Notes under the pieces: generated by a model
The model's input: only the letters and a program-made list of their open reading frames with translations
The model's database searches: none
What the model was told of the DNA's origin: nothing
Made by a program: the position numbers and the translations under genes
Part shown: positions 1 through 8,463 of the stretch, in pieces
How the letters are laid out: each line of letters starts with the position of its first letter
Position numbering within the stretch: position 1 is the first letter of the stretch
Source of the DNA: Anaerolineaceae bacterium UBA6073
GTDB taxonomy: Bacteria; Chloroflexota; Anaerolineae; Anaerolineales; Anaerolineaceae
Length of the DNA: 53,701 bases
Assembly: GCA_002436085.1 (NCBI GenBank)
Contig: DIXT01000009.1
Coordinates: 1 to 53,701 of the forward strand
Direction of reading: 5' to 3'

Positions 1-220
1 CTATGCAAATATGAAACAGTATCATTGTGCTAGTTTGATAGTACGTATGCTGAAAATATCCACTATGTAATATGTAGTTTCTCTGCACAGCTTATTGCTG
101 GGAAATCATGACAAGTTGACATAATGGGCGGTTTTTATTCTTTCAACTTCAGTGTATTTTGGATATACTCAATGAGTATCTATTAGCATTGATATCTAGC
201 AAACTTCCAAGGGGTCTTGT
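1..220 (+). promoter_or_regulatory. A+T-rich upstream region with candidate promoter and operator-like palindrome
   Basis: No gene is visible here. A TATACT -10-like hexamer lies at 164-169, with a weak -35 (TTTCAA, 141-146) at 17-base spacing. A perfect inverted repeat with 6-base arms, ATACTC and GAGTAT around AAT, covers 165-179. It overlaps the -10, so a repressor site is conceivable. A consensus-like TTGACA at 116-121 has no convincing -10 at normal spacing. The ribosome-binding site AAGGGG (209-214) stands 6 bases before the ATG at 221. The promoter is inferred by eye. Confidence 0.4.
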
Positions 221-1216
221 ATGCAAAAAACAGCTTCGCCCAAAGTCTTTCTGGTATTATGTGTCATTATTGCTATTGTATTTTTTTCTGGTTGTCTATG
301 TCCACTGAGCTCCATTTTCGAACAGGCTCTCCCTCAAATACCCACATTTACACCCACATCTACCCAAGCCCCTACCCTAACCCCGACAATCATGCTGACC
401 CCGACGCCCACTTCCACCCCAACACCGCAACAGTTGGACTTATATTACCTTTATGACAACTGCAGCGCACTCAGTCAAAACCATGAGACTGTCATTGTTG
501 AGGGGAGGATTTTTTTGCCCGAGTTTAAAATCCTAAGTCTAAGCCTTGAAAATACCACCTGGACCGGGGTGCAGTTAAAACAATTTCTTGAGTCCGAAAC
601 CAGATATTTGACAATCTTGATCCCAAACGGAGAAGGCCCTGGCACAATTGATACGATTCCAATCCCTTTTCATGAAAAAGACCTCATTATTCATGATGAT
701 GACAATCGCACGATAAGGCATTACCATTCTGTAATAATCAAGGGACAAGTGGATTATGTAAAAAAAGAAGATGGAAGCAGATGTCAAATCTGGATAGAAA
801 GCATTCAATCCAATACACTTGAAGAGATACAAATTCCGAAAGAAGTCAATATAAATTTCCTCCAAAAAAGATTCAATATTGGCACAAATATTGAGCCGCT
901 ATTTGTCACGAATTGTGATTTATTGGCTCAAAAACACCAAATGGTAACCGTAAGTGGTTCAATATTCTCCCTGGGGACGAATCTATGTAACAACGTAAGT
1001 TGTACATTTCAGTTTTCGGATAACACCGGTTCCTTAGGAATTTCCTTGGCTTATCGAGAAGGTCCAAATTCAGTATTCAAGCCTAAGGGCAAGAGCTGGG
1101 AAATCTTTGATAAATCTAACAATCCAATTTCCTTATACAGCTTAAAATTGACAGGTGTGCTGTACAATTTGCGTGAAGGATGTACGTTATCAGTTTATGA
1201 AATTGAGAATCGGTAA
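221..1216 (+). CDS. Putative lipoprotein with two related beta-rich repeats
   Basis: I do not recognise a named family. The 331-residue product starts with a positively charged end and a hydrophobic helix ending FFSGC (Cys25), a plausible lipobox, so it is probably a lipoprotein outside the membrane. Residues about 40-70 are a Thr-Pro-rich linker common in Anaerolineae surface proteins. Two halves follow that resemble each other: NCSALSQNHETVIVEGRIF (80-98) and NCDLLAQKHQMVTVSGSIF (231-249) match at about 10 of 19 positions. Each half ends in a second beta-rich piece (HYHSVIIKGQV and LYSLKLTGVLY). A tandem OB-like fold is possible but unproven. The start is supported by AAGGGG 6 bases upstream. 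The gene is clearly more A+T-rich than mutL next door: two 60-base lines counted by hand gave 32% and 37% G+C, against 62% in mutL. Recent acquisition is possible. Confidence 0.7.
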   Translation: MQKTASPKVFLVLCVIIAIVFFSGCLCPLSSIFEQALPQIPTFTPTSTQAPTLTPTIMLTPTPTSTPTPQQLDLYYLYDNCSALSQNHETVIVEGRIFLPEFKILSLSLENTTWTGVQLKQFLESETRYLTILIPNGEGPGTIDTIPIPFHEKDLIIHDDDNRTIRHYHSVIIKGQVDYVKKEDGSRCQIWIESIQSNTLEEIQIPKEVNINFLQKRFNIGTNIEPLFVTNCDLLAQKHQMVTVSGSIFSLGTNLCNNVSCTFQFSDNTGSLGISLAYREGPNSVFKPKGKSWEIFDKSNNPISLYSLKLTGVLYNLREGCTLSVYEIENR

Positions 1217-1293
1217 AGCTTTTATGGAAAACCGATGAGGAAAATTCGTAATAGGAAACTAACTGTTACGCATCCAAACTTATTCAATTCAGT

Positions 1294-3024
1294 TTAAATC
1301 GCGCCCGTCCGTCCGAACTGCCGTTCAAGCAGCGCAGCGCTCAGGTGTATCATTGTCGGTCGGCCGTGCGGGCAGGTGCGCGGCGACTGGCTGGCTTCCA
1401 GGTTCAAGAGCAGCGCCTTCTGCTCGCTCTCAGAAAGGATCTTCCCGGCTTTAACCGCCAGGCGTTTGCACACTCGGCCGGCAATTTTGGCTTCAATTTC
1501 CGCGGCGAGAGGTTCCTCGTCTTCCTCAAAGTCTTCCACCAGCGCCTGCAGAACCGCTTGCGGGTCCCCTGCAGCAAATACTGCCGGCACAGACCGCACC
1601 AGGAAGGCATTCGGGCCAAAATCTTCCACCTCAAAACCCAGTTTACGCAGCCCAGGCAGCTGCTGTGAGAGGATCAGTGCTTTTTCCGCGGGGAATTCAA
1701 CCGCAACAGGCTGGACCAGCGCTTGAGTCGGCACAGCCGCGGCATGGTACTGCGTCATGAGCTGATCAAAAAGCACGCGCTCATGCGCTGCGTGCTGGTC
1801 AATCAGGTATAAGCCGTCCGGCCCTTCGGCAATCAAGTACGTGGCTGCCACCTGTCCGATCAGACGCAGCAGCGGCAAGCGTTCCAGTGGCAGGTAACTT
1901 TGCGGCTGGGCAGCCTGGGGCGCTGTTGACGCATCTCCCCACGCACCTGCAAACCCCGACGGACCAAATACCGTTCCGCTTTCATCATGGTTAGCTTGTC
2001 TCCCCCACAAGTTAGCCGGACGCAGCTCAGGCACCGGCGAGTAAGCCAGCAGTCCGCGCCGAATCGCCCGCTGCAGCGCGCTAAATACCTGGTCCGAATC
2101 CCGAAAACGCACTTCTGACTTGGATGGATGCACATTGACATCCACCTGCCCGGCAGGCAGCTCGATGAAGAGCGCCGCTACAGGGTAGCGCCCGACCATC
2201 AGCAGGGTGTTGTAGGCTTTAATCACCGCGGCGGTCAGGGCTGCATCCTGTACCCAGCGCCCGTTGACGAAAAATGTGATGTCTTTCCGGTTCGAACGGT
2301 TAAGCGAGAGATTGCTGATGAATCCATTTACGCGGATTTCGCGGTCGGTAAAGGTAATCGGGAGCAGCTGCTTGCTGTCTTGCGCGCCAAAAAGCTCCTG
2401 CAGGATTTCCATCTGGCTGCCGCTGCCCGAGGTTTTGAACACCAGGCGCTGGTCCTGAACAAGCGTCCAGCGAATATGCGGGTACGCCAGCGCGTAACGT
2501 GTCACCAGTCCGGTTATCTGGCGGTTTTCGGTGCTGTCTGACTTCAAGAATTTCATGCGGGCAGGCACGTTAAAAAACAAATCCTCCACCCGTACCTCGC
2601 TACCGGTGGGGGCAGGCACTGGGCCCACAGCTCCGACAACGCCGCCGTCCACGCGGATGAGATACCCCGCCTGCTGCGCTTCGGGCTTGGAGGTCAGCGT
2701 CAGGCGCGCCACTGAACCGATGGAAGCCAGCGCCTCACCGCGAAATCCCAGAGTATGGATCGCGAACAGGTCTTCTGCGGACTGCAATTTGCTGGTGGCG
2801 TGTCTGGCCATCGCCAGGGGCAGCTCCTCAGCCGGAATGCCCGAGCCGTTATCCGCCACGGCGATCAAACGTTTACCAGCCTCGCTCGTTTCGACAGAGA
2901 TAGTGCTTGCGCCCGCATCTATCGCGTTTTCAATCAATTCCTTTACGGCGGAGGCGGGGCGTTCAACCACTTCCCCCGCGGCTATCTGGGAGGCAATCGT
3001 TTCTGGAAGAATTTTTATGGTCAT
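1294..3024 (-). CDS. mutL: DNA mismatch repair protein MutL (endonuclease type)
   Basis: MutL couples mismatch recognition by MutS to strand removal. The 576-residue protein has the N-terminal GHKL ATPase with ENAIDAG, DNGSGI and GFRGEA motifs in the first 100 residues, then the transducer domain, a short linker, and a C-terminal dimerisation/nuclease domain. The nuclease signature is present: DQHAAHER near residue 410, a CKRLAVKAG block, CPHGRP near 553 and FGR near the end. This indicates a nicking MutL, as expected for bacteria without MutH. The position usually occupied by the last Glu of the DQHA(x2)E(x4)E motif reads Asp here. The protein is slightly short for the family because of the linker. 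It is divergent from uvrC and convergent with the lipoprotein gene. No mutS is nearby. Confidence 0.95.
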   Translation of the reverse strand: MTIKILPETIASQIAAGEVVERPASAVKELIENAIDAGASTISVETSEAGKRLIAVADNGSGIPAEELPLAMARHATSKLQSAEDLFAIHTLGFRGEALASIGSVARLTLTSKPEAQQAGYLIRVDGGVVGAVGPVPAPTGSEVRVEDLFFNVPARMKFLKSDSTENRQITGLVTRYALAYPHIRWTLVQDQRLVFKTSGSGSQMEILQELFGAQDSKQLLPITFTDREIRVNGFISNLSLNRSNRKDITFFVNGRWVQDAALTAAVIKAYNTLLMVGRYPVAALFIELPAGQVDVNVHPSKSEVRFRDSDQVFSALQRAIRRGLLAYSPVPELRPANLWGRQANHDESGTVFGPSGFAGAWGDASTAPQAAQPQSYLPLERLPLLRLIGQVAATYLIAEGPDGLYLIDQHAAHERVLFDQLMTQYHAAAVPTQALVQPVAVEFPAEKALILSQQLPGLRKLGFEVEDFGPNAFLVRSVPAVFAAGDPQAVLQALVEDFEEDEEPLAAEIEAKIAGRVCKRLAVKAGKILSESEQKALLLNLEASQSPRTCPHGRPTMIHLSAALLERQFGRTGAI

Positions 3025-3040
3025 GTTTTAACCTGTTGGA

Positions 3041-3046
3041 ATTATA
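3041..3046 (-). promoter_or_regulatory. Candidate -10 element for mutL
   Basis: On the minus strand this reads TATAAT, 16 bases before the mutL ATG at 3024, giving an expected leader of about 10 bases. A CAGG sequence lies within that leader. The -35 at 17-base spacing (CTTTCA) is weak. Assigned by eye. Confidence 0.4.
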
Positions 3047-3089
3047 CCTTCCTGCCAGGCTGCTGAAAGTCGAGACCTGATATTTCAGT

Positions 3090-3095
3090 TAAAAT
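3090..3095 (+). promoter_or_regulatory. Candidate -10 element for uvrC, near-leaderless
   Basis: TAAAAT ends 9 bases before the uvrC ATG at 3105, so transcription would begin within about 2-4 bases of the start codon. There is no Shine-Dalgarno sequence in between and no good -35. The same layout recurs at several other genes in the window. Confidence 0.4.
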
Positions 3096-3104
3096 AGACT
3101 GGTC

Positions 3105-4967
3105 ATGGAAATTTCTGAACATATTACCGGGATCCTGAATACCCTGCCCGACAAGCCCGGCTGCTACTTGATGAAAGACGCCGCCGGTACGATTATCTAT
3201 GTGGGCAAAGCCATCAACCTGAAAAACCGGGTGCGCTCCTACTTCCACGAGTCTGCAGACCATGCCTTCAAGACCAGGCAAATGGTGCGCAAAATCGCGG
3301 ATATAGACATCATCGTGGTTAATTCGGAGCTGGAAGCGCTGATCCTTGAAATGAACCTGATCAAGGAGCACCGCCCGTTTTACAACGTACGCCTGAAGGA
3401 TGACAAGCGCTACCCCTACATCAAAATCCACTGGGCGGATGACTTCCCGAAGCTGAGCATCACCCGCCTGATGGTAGAAGACGGCTCGCGCTACTTTGGG
3501 CCATACACCTCCGTCTGGGCAGTACACCAGACGCTGGATATCCTCAGGAAAATCTTCCCCTATCTGACCTGCGCCCGGGAAATCACCGGCAAAGATCCGC
3601 GCCCCTGCCTGTATTACGACATCAAGCTTTGCTCCGGACCTTGCATCGGGGCGATTGACAAAGCCTCTTACCGCCAGATGATCGACGACCTGAGCAAATT
3701 CCTGGAGGGCAGAACCGATCCGGTAATAAAGCGCTTGCAGGCGGAGATGCAGTCTGCTTCTGAGAATCTGAACTACGAGCGCGCGGCGGCCCTGCGGGAC
3801 CAAATCCAGAGTATTGAACATGTTGTGCAGCGTCAAAAAATTATTTCGGACGACCAGAAAGACACCGACATCATCGCGCTGGCGCGCACGAACGGCGAAG
3901 CCTGCGTGCAAATCTTCTTTGTGCGTTCCGGTAAGCTGATCGGGCGCGAGTATTTCATCCTGGAAGGCACAGAGGACGAGAAGAACGAAGCCATTCTGAA
4001 AGAATTCATCAAGCAGTTTTATTCTCAAGCCGCTTTCATCCCCAACCGCGTGCTCCTGCCGACAGAGGTCGAAGAAGCGCGTATCATCAAAGAGTGGCTG
4101 AATACCCGCCGCAGCGGCGAAAAAATCGAAATCCAGGTGCCCAAGCGCGGCAAGAACAAAAGCCTGGTGGACATGGCCACTGAAAACGCTGTTGAAACCC
4201 TGAAGGCGCTGGAGACGCGCTGGAAAGCGGATAAAGACCGCCAGCACCAGGCGCTCGCGGAACTGCAGGCCGCGCTCAACCTGCCAGAGCCCCCCAATCG
4301 TATCGAATGCTACGACATCTCGAATACGATGGGAACTGCCAGCGTGGGCAGCATGGTGGTATTCGAGCAGGGCGTGGCCAACAAAAAACTTTACCGGCGC
4401 TTTAACATCCGCAGCGTGGAAGGACCGGACGACTTTGCCTCGATGGAAGAAGTGCTGCGTCGGCGCTTCAGCCACTACCACAGCGCACAAGCCGAGAAAG
4501 ACCTGCCCGGGAAAACGCCGGACCTGTCGTTCAGTATTCTGCCCGATTTGCTGATCGTGGACGGTGGAAAAGGCCAACTGGGGCGCGCAGTTAAAGTCAT
4601 CAGCGAGCAGGAATTGGAAGGCCGCTTTGCGCTTGTCGGACTCGCCAAGCAGGAAGAGGAGCTCTTTTTACCCGGTCAGAGCAATTCGGTGCGCCTGGAA
4701 GAGCGTTCCCAGGGTTTATACCTCATCCAGCGCATCCGCGATGAAGCTCACCGCTTCGCAATCACCGCACACCGCAGCCGACGTGGTAAAATCGGTTTGA
4801 TGTCGCGCCTGGATACCATTCCCGGGCTGGGGCCTGCCCGCCGCAAGGAACTGATTTTACGGTTTGGCTCGATCGAAGCCATCCTGGCGGCTAAGCCGGA
4901 GGAAATCGCGGGCATCAAAGGCATTAGCCTGGAATTGGCGCAGCAAATCAAAGCGCAACTGGAGTAA
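3105..4967 (+). CDS. uvrC: Excinuclease ABC subunit C
   Basis: UvrC makes both incisions around a DNA lesion loaded by UvrA and UvrB in nucleotide excision repair. The 620-residue protein has the full family architecture. An N-terminal GIY-YIG nuclease (IIYVGKAINLKNRVRSYF, about residues 25-45) is followed by a four-cysteine region (CAREI, PCLYY, KLCSG, PCIG) matching the reported iron-sulphur site of UvrC. Next come a UVR helical hairpin (LNYERAAALRDQI, near 230), the RNase H-like nuclease with YDISN and LLIVDGGKGQ, and two C-terminal helix-hairpin-helix motifs (IPGLGPARRKEL and IAGIKGISLELA). It probably starts without a leader. It is followed after one base by a 33-codon ORF and then a nitroreductase-like gene. 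Confidence 0.97.
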   Translation: MEISEHITGILNTLPDKPGCYLMKDAAGTIIYVGKAINLKNRVRSYFHESADHAFKTRQMVRKIADIDIIVVNSELEALILEMNLIKEHRPFYNVRLKDDKRYPYIKIHWADDFPKLSITRLMVEDGSRYFGPYTSVWAVHQTLDILRKIFPYLTCAREITGKDPRPCLYYDIKLCSGPCIGAIDKASYRQMIDDLSKFLEGRTDPVIKRLQAEMQSASENLNYERAAALRDQIQSIEHVVQRQKIISDDQKDTDIIALARTNGEACVQIFFVRSGKLIGREYFILEGTEDEKNEAILKEFIKQFYSQAAFIPNRVLLPTEVEEARIIKEWLNTRRSGEKIEIQVPKRGKNKSLVDMATENAVETLKALETRWKADKDRQHQALAELQAALNLPEPPNRIECYDISNTMGTASVGSMVVFEQGVANKKLYRRFNIRSVEGPDDFASMEEVLRRRFSHYHSAQAEKDLPGKTPDLSFSILPDLLIVDGGKGQLGRAVKVISEQELEGRFALVGLAKQEEELFLPGQSNSVRLEERSQGLYLIQRIRDEAHRFAITAHRSRRGKIGLMSRLDTIPGLGPARRKELILRFGSIEAILAAKPEEIAGIKGISLELAQQIKAQLE

Positions 4968-4968
4968 T

Positions 4969-5070
4969 ATGGCAAAAAGACATTCGCAAGCTAACACATC
5001 CCGCATCGTTATGGCAGTGCTCGCGCTGACCATCATTCTGGCGATGGTTCTCTCGCTGCTTCGTTTTTAA
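4969..5070 (+). CDS. Predicted 33-residue single-helix membrane protein
   Basis: This small ORF begins one base after the uvrC stop. The end of uvrC carries CTGGAG, giving a GGAG ribosome-binding site 4 bases from the ATG. The peptide has a basic, polar N-terminus (MAKRHSQANTSR) and then one hydrophobic stretch (IVMAVLALTIILAMVLSLL) ending at the C-terminus, so it is most likely a membrane-anchored microprotein with Nin-Cout topology. I know no family for it. Tight packing between uvrC and the next gene, plus a proper ribosome-binding site, favours a real gene over chance. Confidence 0.55.
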   Translation: MAKRHSQANTSRIVMAVLALTIILAMVLSLLRF

Positions 5071-5081
5071 AGTAGGCTGTG

Positions 5082-5837
5082 ATGGACAAATTTGACCGGG
5101 TTGGCGCGGAATTCATCCGGAATTCCTTGTACAGCCATATGGAACCGACACCCGAAAAGCAAGGCGCTCCGTTTCCAGACTATTTACCGCCAAATTATCC
5201 GGATTCCGATCTGATCCCACTCCCTGACCCAACCCAATCCAATCTCGGGCATGCCGATCTGCGGCAGATCATCGAGCAGCGCCGATCAGTCAGGCGCTAC
5301 GACGAGAACGCCGCACTAAGCATGGAGGAATTGTCGCTGCTGCTCTGGCTCACCCAGGGCGTAAAGAAGCTCTCGGAGAAGACGGGCAGGTCGCTGCGCA
5401 CGGTTCCATCCGCCGGAGCGCGGCATCCCTTCGAAACTTTTCTGGCAGTGCGGCGCGTGGAAAGCCTGCCGATCGGCGTGTACCAGTTCATCGCCCACAA
5501 ACACGCGCTGCTGCCTATCAGCTCAGGCGAGGAAATCCTTGGGCAAATTGGGGCGGCTACCGGCAATCAAGCCCAGGTCTTAACCGCCGCCGTGACCTTT
5601 ATCTGGACAGCCCTGCCATACCGGACCAGCTTCCGCTACGGCGCGCGCGCCTACCGCTATTTATTCCTGGATGCCGGGCATGTGTGCCAAAACCTGCATT
5701 TGGCCGCGGAGAGCATTGGCTGCGGCGTGTGCGCGATAGGCGCTTATGATGACGAAGCCGTGAACGCGGCGCTTGGGCTGGATGGCCAGCAGCAGTTCGT
5801 GATTTACATGGCCTCGCTGGGCAAAAAAGCTGCGTAA
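5082..5837 (+). CDS. SagB-type nitroreductase-family oxidoreductase
   Basis: This is an FMN-dependent nitroreductase-fold protein of the SagB type, related to dehydrogenases that oxidise azolines in peptide toxin pathways but widespread as stand-alone enzymes. The 251 residues contain the N-terminal arginine-rich motif QRRSVRRYDEN (FMN phosphate contact in the family), the characteristic PSAGARHPFETFL, then SLPIGVYQF and the C-terminal GCGVCAIGAYDD block. I prefer the ATG at 5082 because AGTAGG lies 5 bases upstream. An in-frame GTG at 5079 is the alternative. No precursor peptide, cyclodehydratase or transporter is nearby, so a thiazole/oxazole peptide pathway is not supported. The substrate is unknown. 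Confidence 0.85.
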   Translation: MDKFDRVGAEFIRNSLYSHMEPTPEKQGAPFPDYLPPNYPDSDLIPLPDPTQSNLGHADLRQIIEQRRSVRRYDENAALSMEELSLLLWLTQGVKKLSEKTGRSLRTVPSAGARHPFETFLAVRRVESLPIGVYQFIAHKHALLPISSGEEILGQIGAATGNQAQVLTAAVTFIWTALPYRTSFRYGARAYRYLFLDAGHVCQNLHLAAESIGCGVCAIGAYDDEAVNAALGLDGQQQFVIYMASLGKKAA

Positions 5838-5846
5838 TCCAGCAGT

Positions 5847-6554
5847 ATGAACACCCCACATCCCATTATCGTCCTTATCTCCGCAAATACGGAATGGCGC
5901 TCGGTTTTGAACCTGTTGCGCCCGGAAGAAACCGGCGCCACGCCGTTCGGCGGAATCTTTTCGGCGCAGTCCGGCCAGCACAATCTGCTCTTTGCGCACA
6001 GCGGCTGGGGCAAGACGGCCACAGCAGCGGCCTGCCAACACCTGATTGACAGCTACCATCCCCGCTTAATTATCAACCTCGGTACATGCGGCGGCCTTGA
6101 AGGGCACACCCAGGTTGGCGAAGTCCTGCTGGCAGAAGAAACTGCCATGTACGATGTCGTAGAGAGTATGTCTGGTTATGCACCAGCGCTGGAACGTTAC
6201 CGCACGCGTGCGGACCTTAGCTGGCTGCCGGATGCGCTTCCTCAAGGCGTTTGCAAAGCCTGCATTGTCTCAGCCGATCAGGACATCCAAACCCAAAATT
6301 ACGACTTAATTGCTAACATTTTTCAAGCGCCCGGAGCGGATTGGGAATCAGCAGCCTTTGCCTGGACCGCCGCAAAAAACAAGACGCGCTGGCTTATTTT
6401 GCGGGGCGTCAGTGACTTGGTCAGCAAAGAAAAATCAGAAGCGTATCACAACGTGCAGCTCTGGCGGGAACGCACAGGCCAAATCATGGCAGATCTGTTA
6501 ACCCTGCTGCCCTGGTTTCTGGATCGCTTCCCCAACGAGAAAGAGACAGCCTAA
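5847..6554 (+). CDS. Nucleoside phosphorylase/nucleosidase-family protein
   Basis: The 235-residue product belongs to the PNP/UDP family, closest in look to MTA/SAH nucleosidase or futalosine hydrolase. Seen motifs: an N-terminal strand IIVLISANTEW, the purine-site region INLGTCGGLEGHTQVGEVLLAEE (about 75-97), DWESAAFAW near 170 in place of the usual VEMEGAA stretch, and the late Asp in LRGVSDLVSKE that normally protonates N7 of the base. It starts 9 bases after the SagB-like gene and probably shares its transcript. Its stop codon overlaps the convergent metG stop by four bases (CTAA). Exact substrate cannot be told: MTA/SAH, futalosine or another nucleoside. Confidence 0.8.
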   Translation: MNTPHPIIVLISANTEWRSVLNLLRPEETGATPFGGIFSAQSGQHNLLFAHSGWGKTATAAACQHLIDSYHPRLIINLGTCGGLEGHTQVGEVLLAEETAMYDVVESMSGYAPALERYRTRADLSWLPDALPQGVCKACIVSADQDIQTQNYDLIANIFQAPGADWESAAFAWTAAKNKTRWLILRGVSDLVSKEKSEAYHNVQLWRERTGQIMADLLTLLPWFLDRFPNEKETA

Positions 6555-8359
6555 TTTGCGCTCTGCCCCAGGCGGGCGCGTTCCTCTTCCACGATGCTGT
6601 GGTCCAACTTTTTCACCAGCGGCTGCGGTTGATTAAACGGCTTACCGCCAGTTAGTTGCAAGGGCTGCCACAGGTCGTTGCCGCTACCGCTCAGGGAATT
6701 TTCAGACTCGTAAACCAGGATTTCATGTGTTCCCAGCCCGTCCTCAACGCTGCGCGTACCCTGGCTGCCAAAGAGCGGCTGTTCGTAGCCCAGGATTTGG
6801 TGCAGGTTTTCTGAGGTATAAGGGATAAACGGAGCAAACATCAGCTTCAGCCAGTCAATTGCCTGAATTGCAGTAAAGACGGACTTGGCGGCTTCGGCCT
6901 TGTCCGTCTTGATTTCAAACCAGGGCGCGTGCACATCCAGGTACTTGTTTACTTCGGTCGCCAGGCTCATCACTTCCCCCAGCGCGTCGCGCAGCTGCAC
7001 GCGTTCCATCTTCGCCGAAACGCTCTCAAAGCCCGCCCGGATTGTTTCAAGCAGCGCGCGGTCGCTCTCACGTAGATCTCCTGGCTGGGGAATGACTCCC
7101 TCCCAATGCTTGTAGGTGAATGCCAGCACGCGGTTGACCAGGTTTCCCCATGTGGCGACCAGTTCGTTGTTGTTGCGCTGGTAGAACTCTTCCCAATCCC
7201 AGTCGGTATCCCGGCTTTCCGGCATGGCGGTTGTCAGGTAATAGCGCAGCGCGTCGGGGTCGTAACGTTCCAGGAAATCCAGTCCCCACACCGCCCAATT
7301 TTTACTGCCGCTGATCTTTCGCCCTTCCAGGTTCATGAATTCATTCGCGGGCACATCGTACGGCAATATGAGCGGCTGGGGGTTTACTGCGCCGTATGCC
7401 TTATCGATCCCGTCGCGAAAACCGATAAGTTCAGCCGGCCAGATGACCGCGTGGAAAGGAATATTGTCTTTGCCGATGTAGTAGAAAGTCTTCGCGTCCG
7501 GTTTAACCCACCAATCCCGCCAGGCAGCTTCGTTCCCAGAGAGTTTGGACCATTCAATGGCAGCGGAAAGGTACCCGATGACCGCCTCGAACCACACATA
7601 CAGGCATTTTCCCTGCCAACCTTCCAGCGGAACCGGGATGCCCCAGTCCAAATCGCGGGTAATCGCTCGGCCCTTTAAGCCATCGGCCAGGATTTGCCCC
7701 AGGGATTGGCGAATGACATTCGGGCGCCAGTAAGATTCGCGCTCTTTCAGAAAGGCCACAATTTCAGGTTCAAGGCTGGAAAGGTCCAGGTAGAAATGCT
7801 CAGTTTCTTTCAGGACCGGCGTAGAACCGTCCACCTTGGAGCGGGGATTAAGCAGCAGCTCAGGCTCCAGCATGTGGCCGCACTTTTCACACTGGTCCGA
7901 GCGCGCGTCGGGGTTGCCGCAAATGTAGCAGGTGCCTTCAACGTAGCGGTCGGGCAAAAAGCGCTGCTGCGCCGTGGAAAACCACTGCTTTTCGCTGGCA
8001 GTGTACAGGAAGCCGTTCTCTTTCAGCGTGGTAAAAGCCAACTGAGAAACCTGAAAGTGGTTTTCGGTGTGTGTGCTGGTAAACAGGTCGTAGGTTAACC
8101 CCATTTTCTGGAACAATTCCAGAAATCTGGCGTGGTTGGCGCGGTAAACCTCCAGCGGTGTAGTCCCAAGCGCGTCGGCTTTGACTGTAATCGGGGTGCC
8201 GTGGGAATCTGATCCGGACACCATGAGCACGTTGCGGCCGCGCATGCGGTGGTAGCGCGCGCAAATATCCGCGGGCAAGTAAGAGCCGGTCAGGTTCCCG
8301 ACGTGGATATCCGCGTTCGCGTAAGGCCAGGCAACAGCAATCAAAACGTTTTCAGTCAT
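6551..8359 (-). CDS. metG: Methionyl-tRNA synthetase
   Basis: It charges tRNA-Met and is essential for translation. The 602-residue class I synthetase shows the HIGH-type motif as HVGN (IHVGNLTGSYLPAD), a zinc knuckle C-x2-C-x9-C-x2-C (CYICG to CEKCG) in the connective region, the KMSKS-type loop as KISGSKNW, and an anticodon-binding helical domain near the C-terminus. It ends without the C-terminal EMAP-like tRNA-binding domain found in longer forms. I chose the ATG at 8359 because the protein family begins at MTENVLIAVAWPY and a strong GGAGG stands upstream. A longer in-frame reading from 8398 is not needed. Confidence 0.97.
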   Translation of the reverse strand: MTENVLIAVAWPYANADIHVGNLTGSYLPADICARYHRMRGRNVLMVSGSDSHGTPITVKADALGTTPLEVYRANHARFLELFQKMGLTYDLFTSTHTENHFQVSQLAFTTLKENGFLYTASEKQWFSTAQQRFLPDRYVEGTCYICGNPDARSDQCEKCGHMLEPELLLNPRSKVDGSTPVLKETEHFYLDLSSLEPEIVAFLKERESYWRPNVIRQSLGQILADGLKGRAITRDLDWGIPVPLEGWQGKCLYVWFEAVIGYLSAAIEWSKLSGNEAAWRDWWVKPDAKTFYYIGKDNIPFHAVIWPAELIGFRDGIDKAYGAVNPQPLILPYDVPANEFMNLEGRKISGSKNWAVWGLDFLERYDPDALRYYLTTAMPESRDTDWDWEEFYQRNNNELVATWGNLVNRVLAFTYKHWEGVIPQPGDLRESDRALLETIRAGFESVSAKMERVQLRDALGEVMSLATEVNKYLDVHAPWFEIKTDKAEAAKSVFTAIQAIDWLKLMFAPFIPYTSENLHQILGYEQPLFGSQGTRSVEDGLGTHEILVYESENSLSGSGNDLWQPLQLTGGKPFNQPQPLVKKLDHSIVEEERARLGQSAN

Positions 8360-8405
8360 GTTCAATCCTCCGGAGGAAATGCGAGAAAATTCTATCATGA
8401 AACAA

Positions 8406-8428
8406 AGGCGCCTGGATCTCAGGCGCCT
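8406..8428 (-). terminator. Rho-independent terminator-like hairpin after the yceD-like gene
   Basis: GGCGCCTG (8407-8414) pairs with CAGGCGCC (8420-8427) around a 5-base loop, and an outer A-T pair extends the stem. On the minus strand it is followed by TTTGTTTC. It lies between the yceD-like stop (8464) and metG (start 8359), so it would separate the two transcripts. The T tract is imperfect. Confidence 0.6.
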
Positions 8429-8463
8429 GGCAGTTTCAACTCTTATTCAGAACTATAAGGAGC

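Noticed and set aside
116..121. TTGACA as the -35 of the lipoprotein promoter
   Set aside because: No acceptable -10 at 15-19 bases. The TATACT further downstream does not fit the spacing.
341..430. Thr-Pro-coding repeats as a CRISPR-like or tandem DNA repeat
   Set aside because: The repetition is at codon level for a low-complexity linker, without regular spacers.
217..456. 79-codon frame overlapping the lipoprotein start
   Set aside because: It lies inside the lipoprotein gene in another frame, and its Pro/His-rich translation is a shadow of the Thr-Pro linker.
3042..4577. 511-codon open frame on the minus strand opposite uvrC
   Set aside because: It is fully antisense to a clear uvrC. 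The translation lacks any domain and reflects G+C-rich codon bias.
7106..7678. 190-codon frame opposite metG
   Set aside because: Antisense to a conserved synthetase domain, with no recognisable domain or ribosome-binding site.
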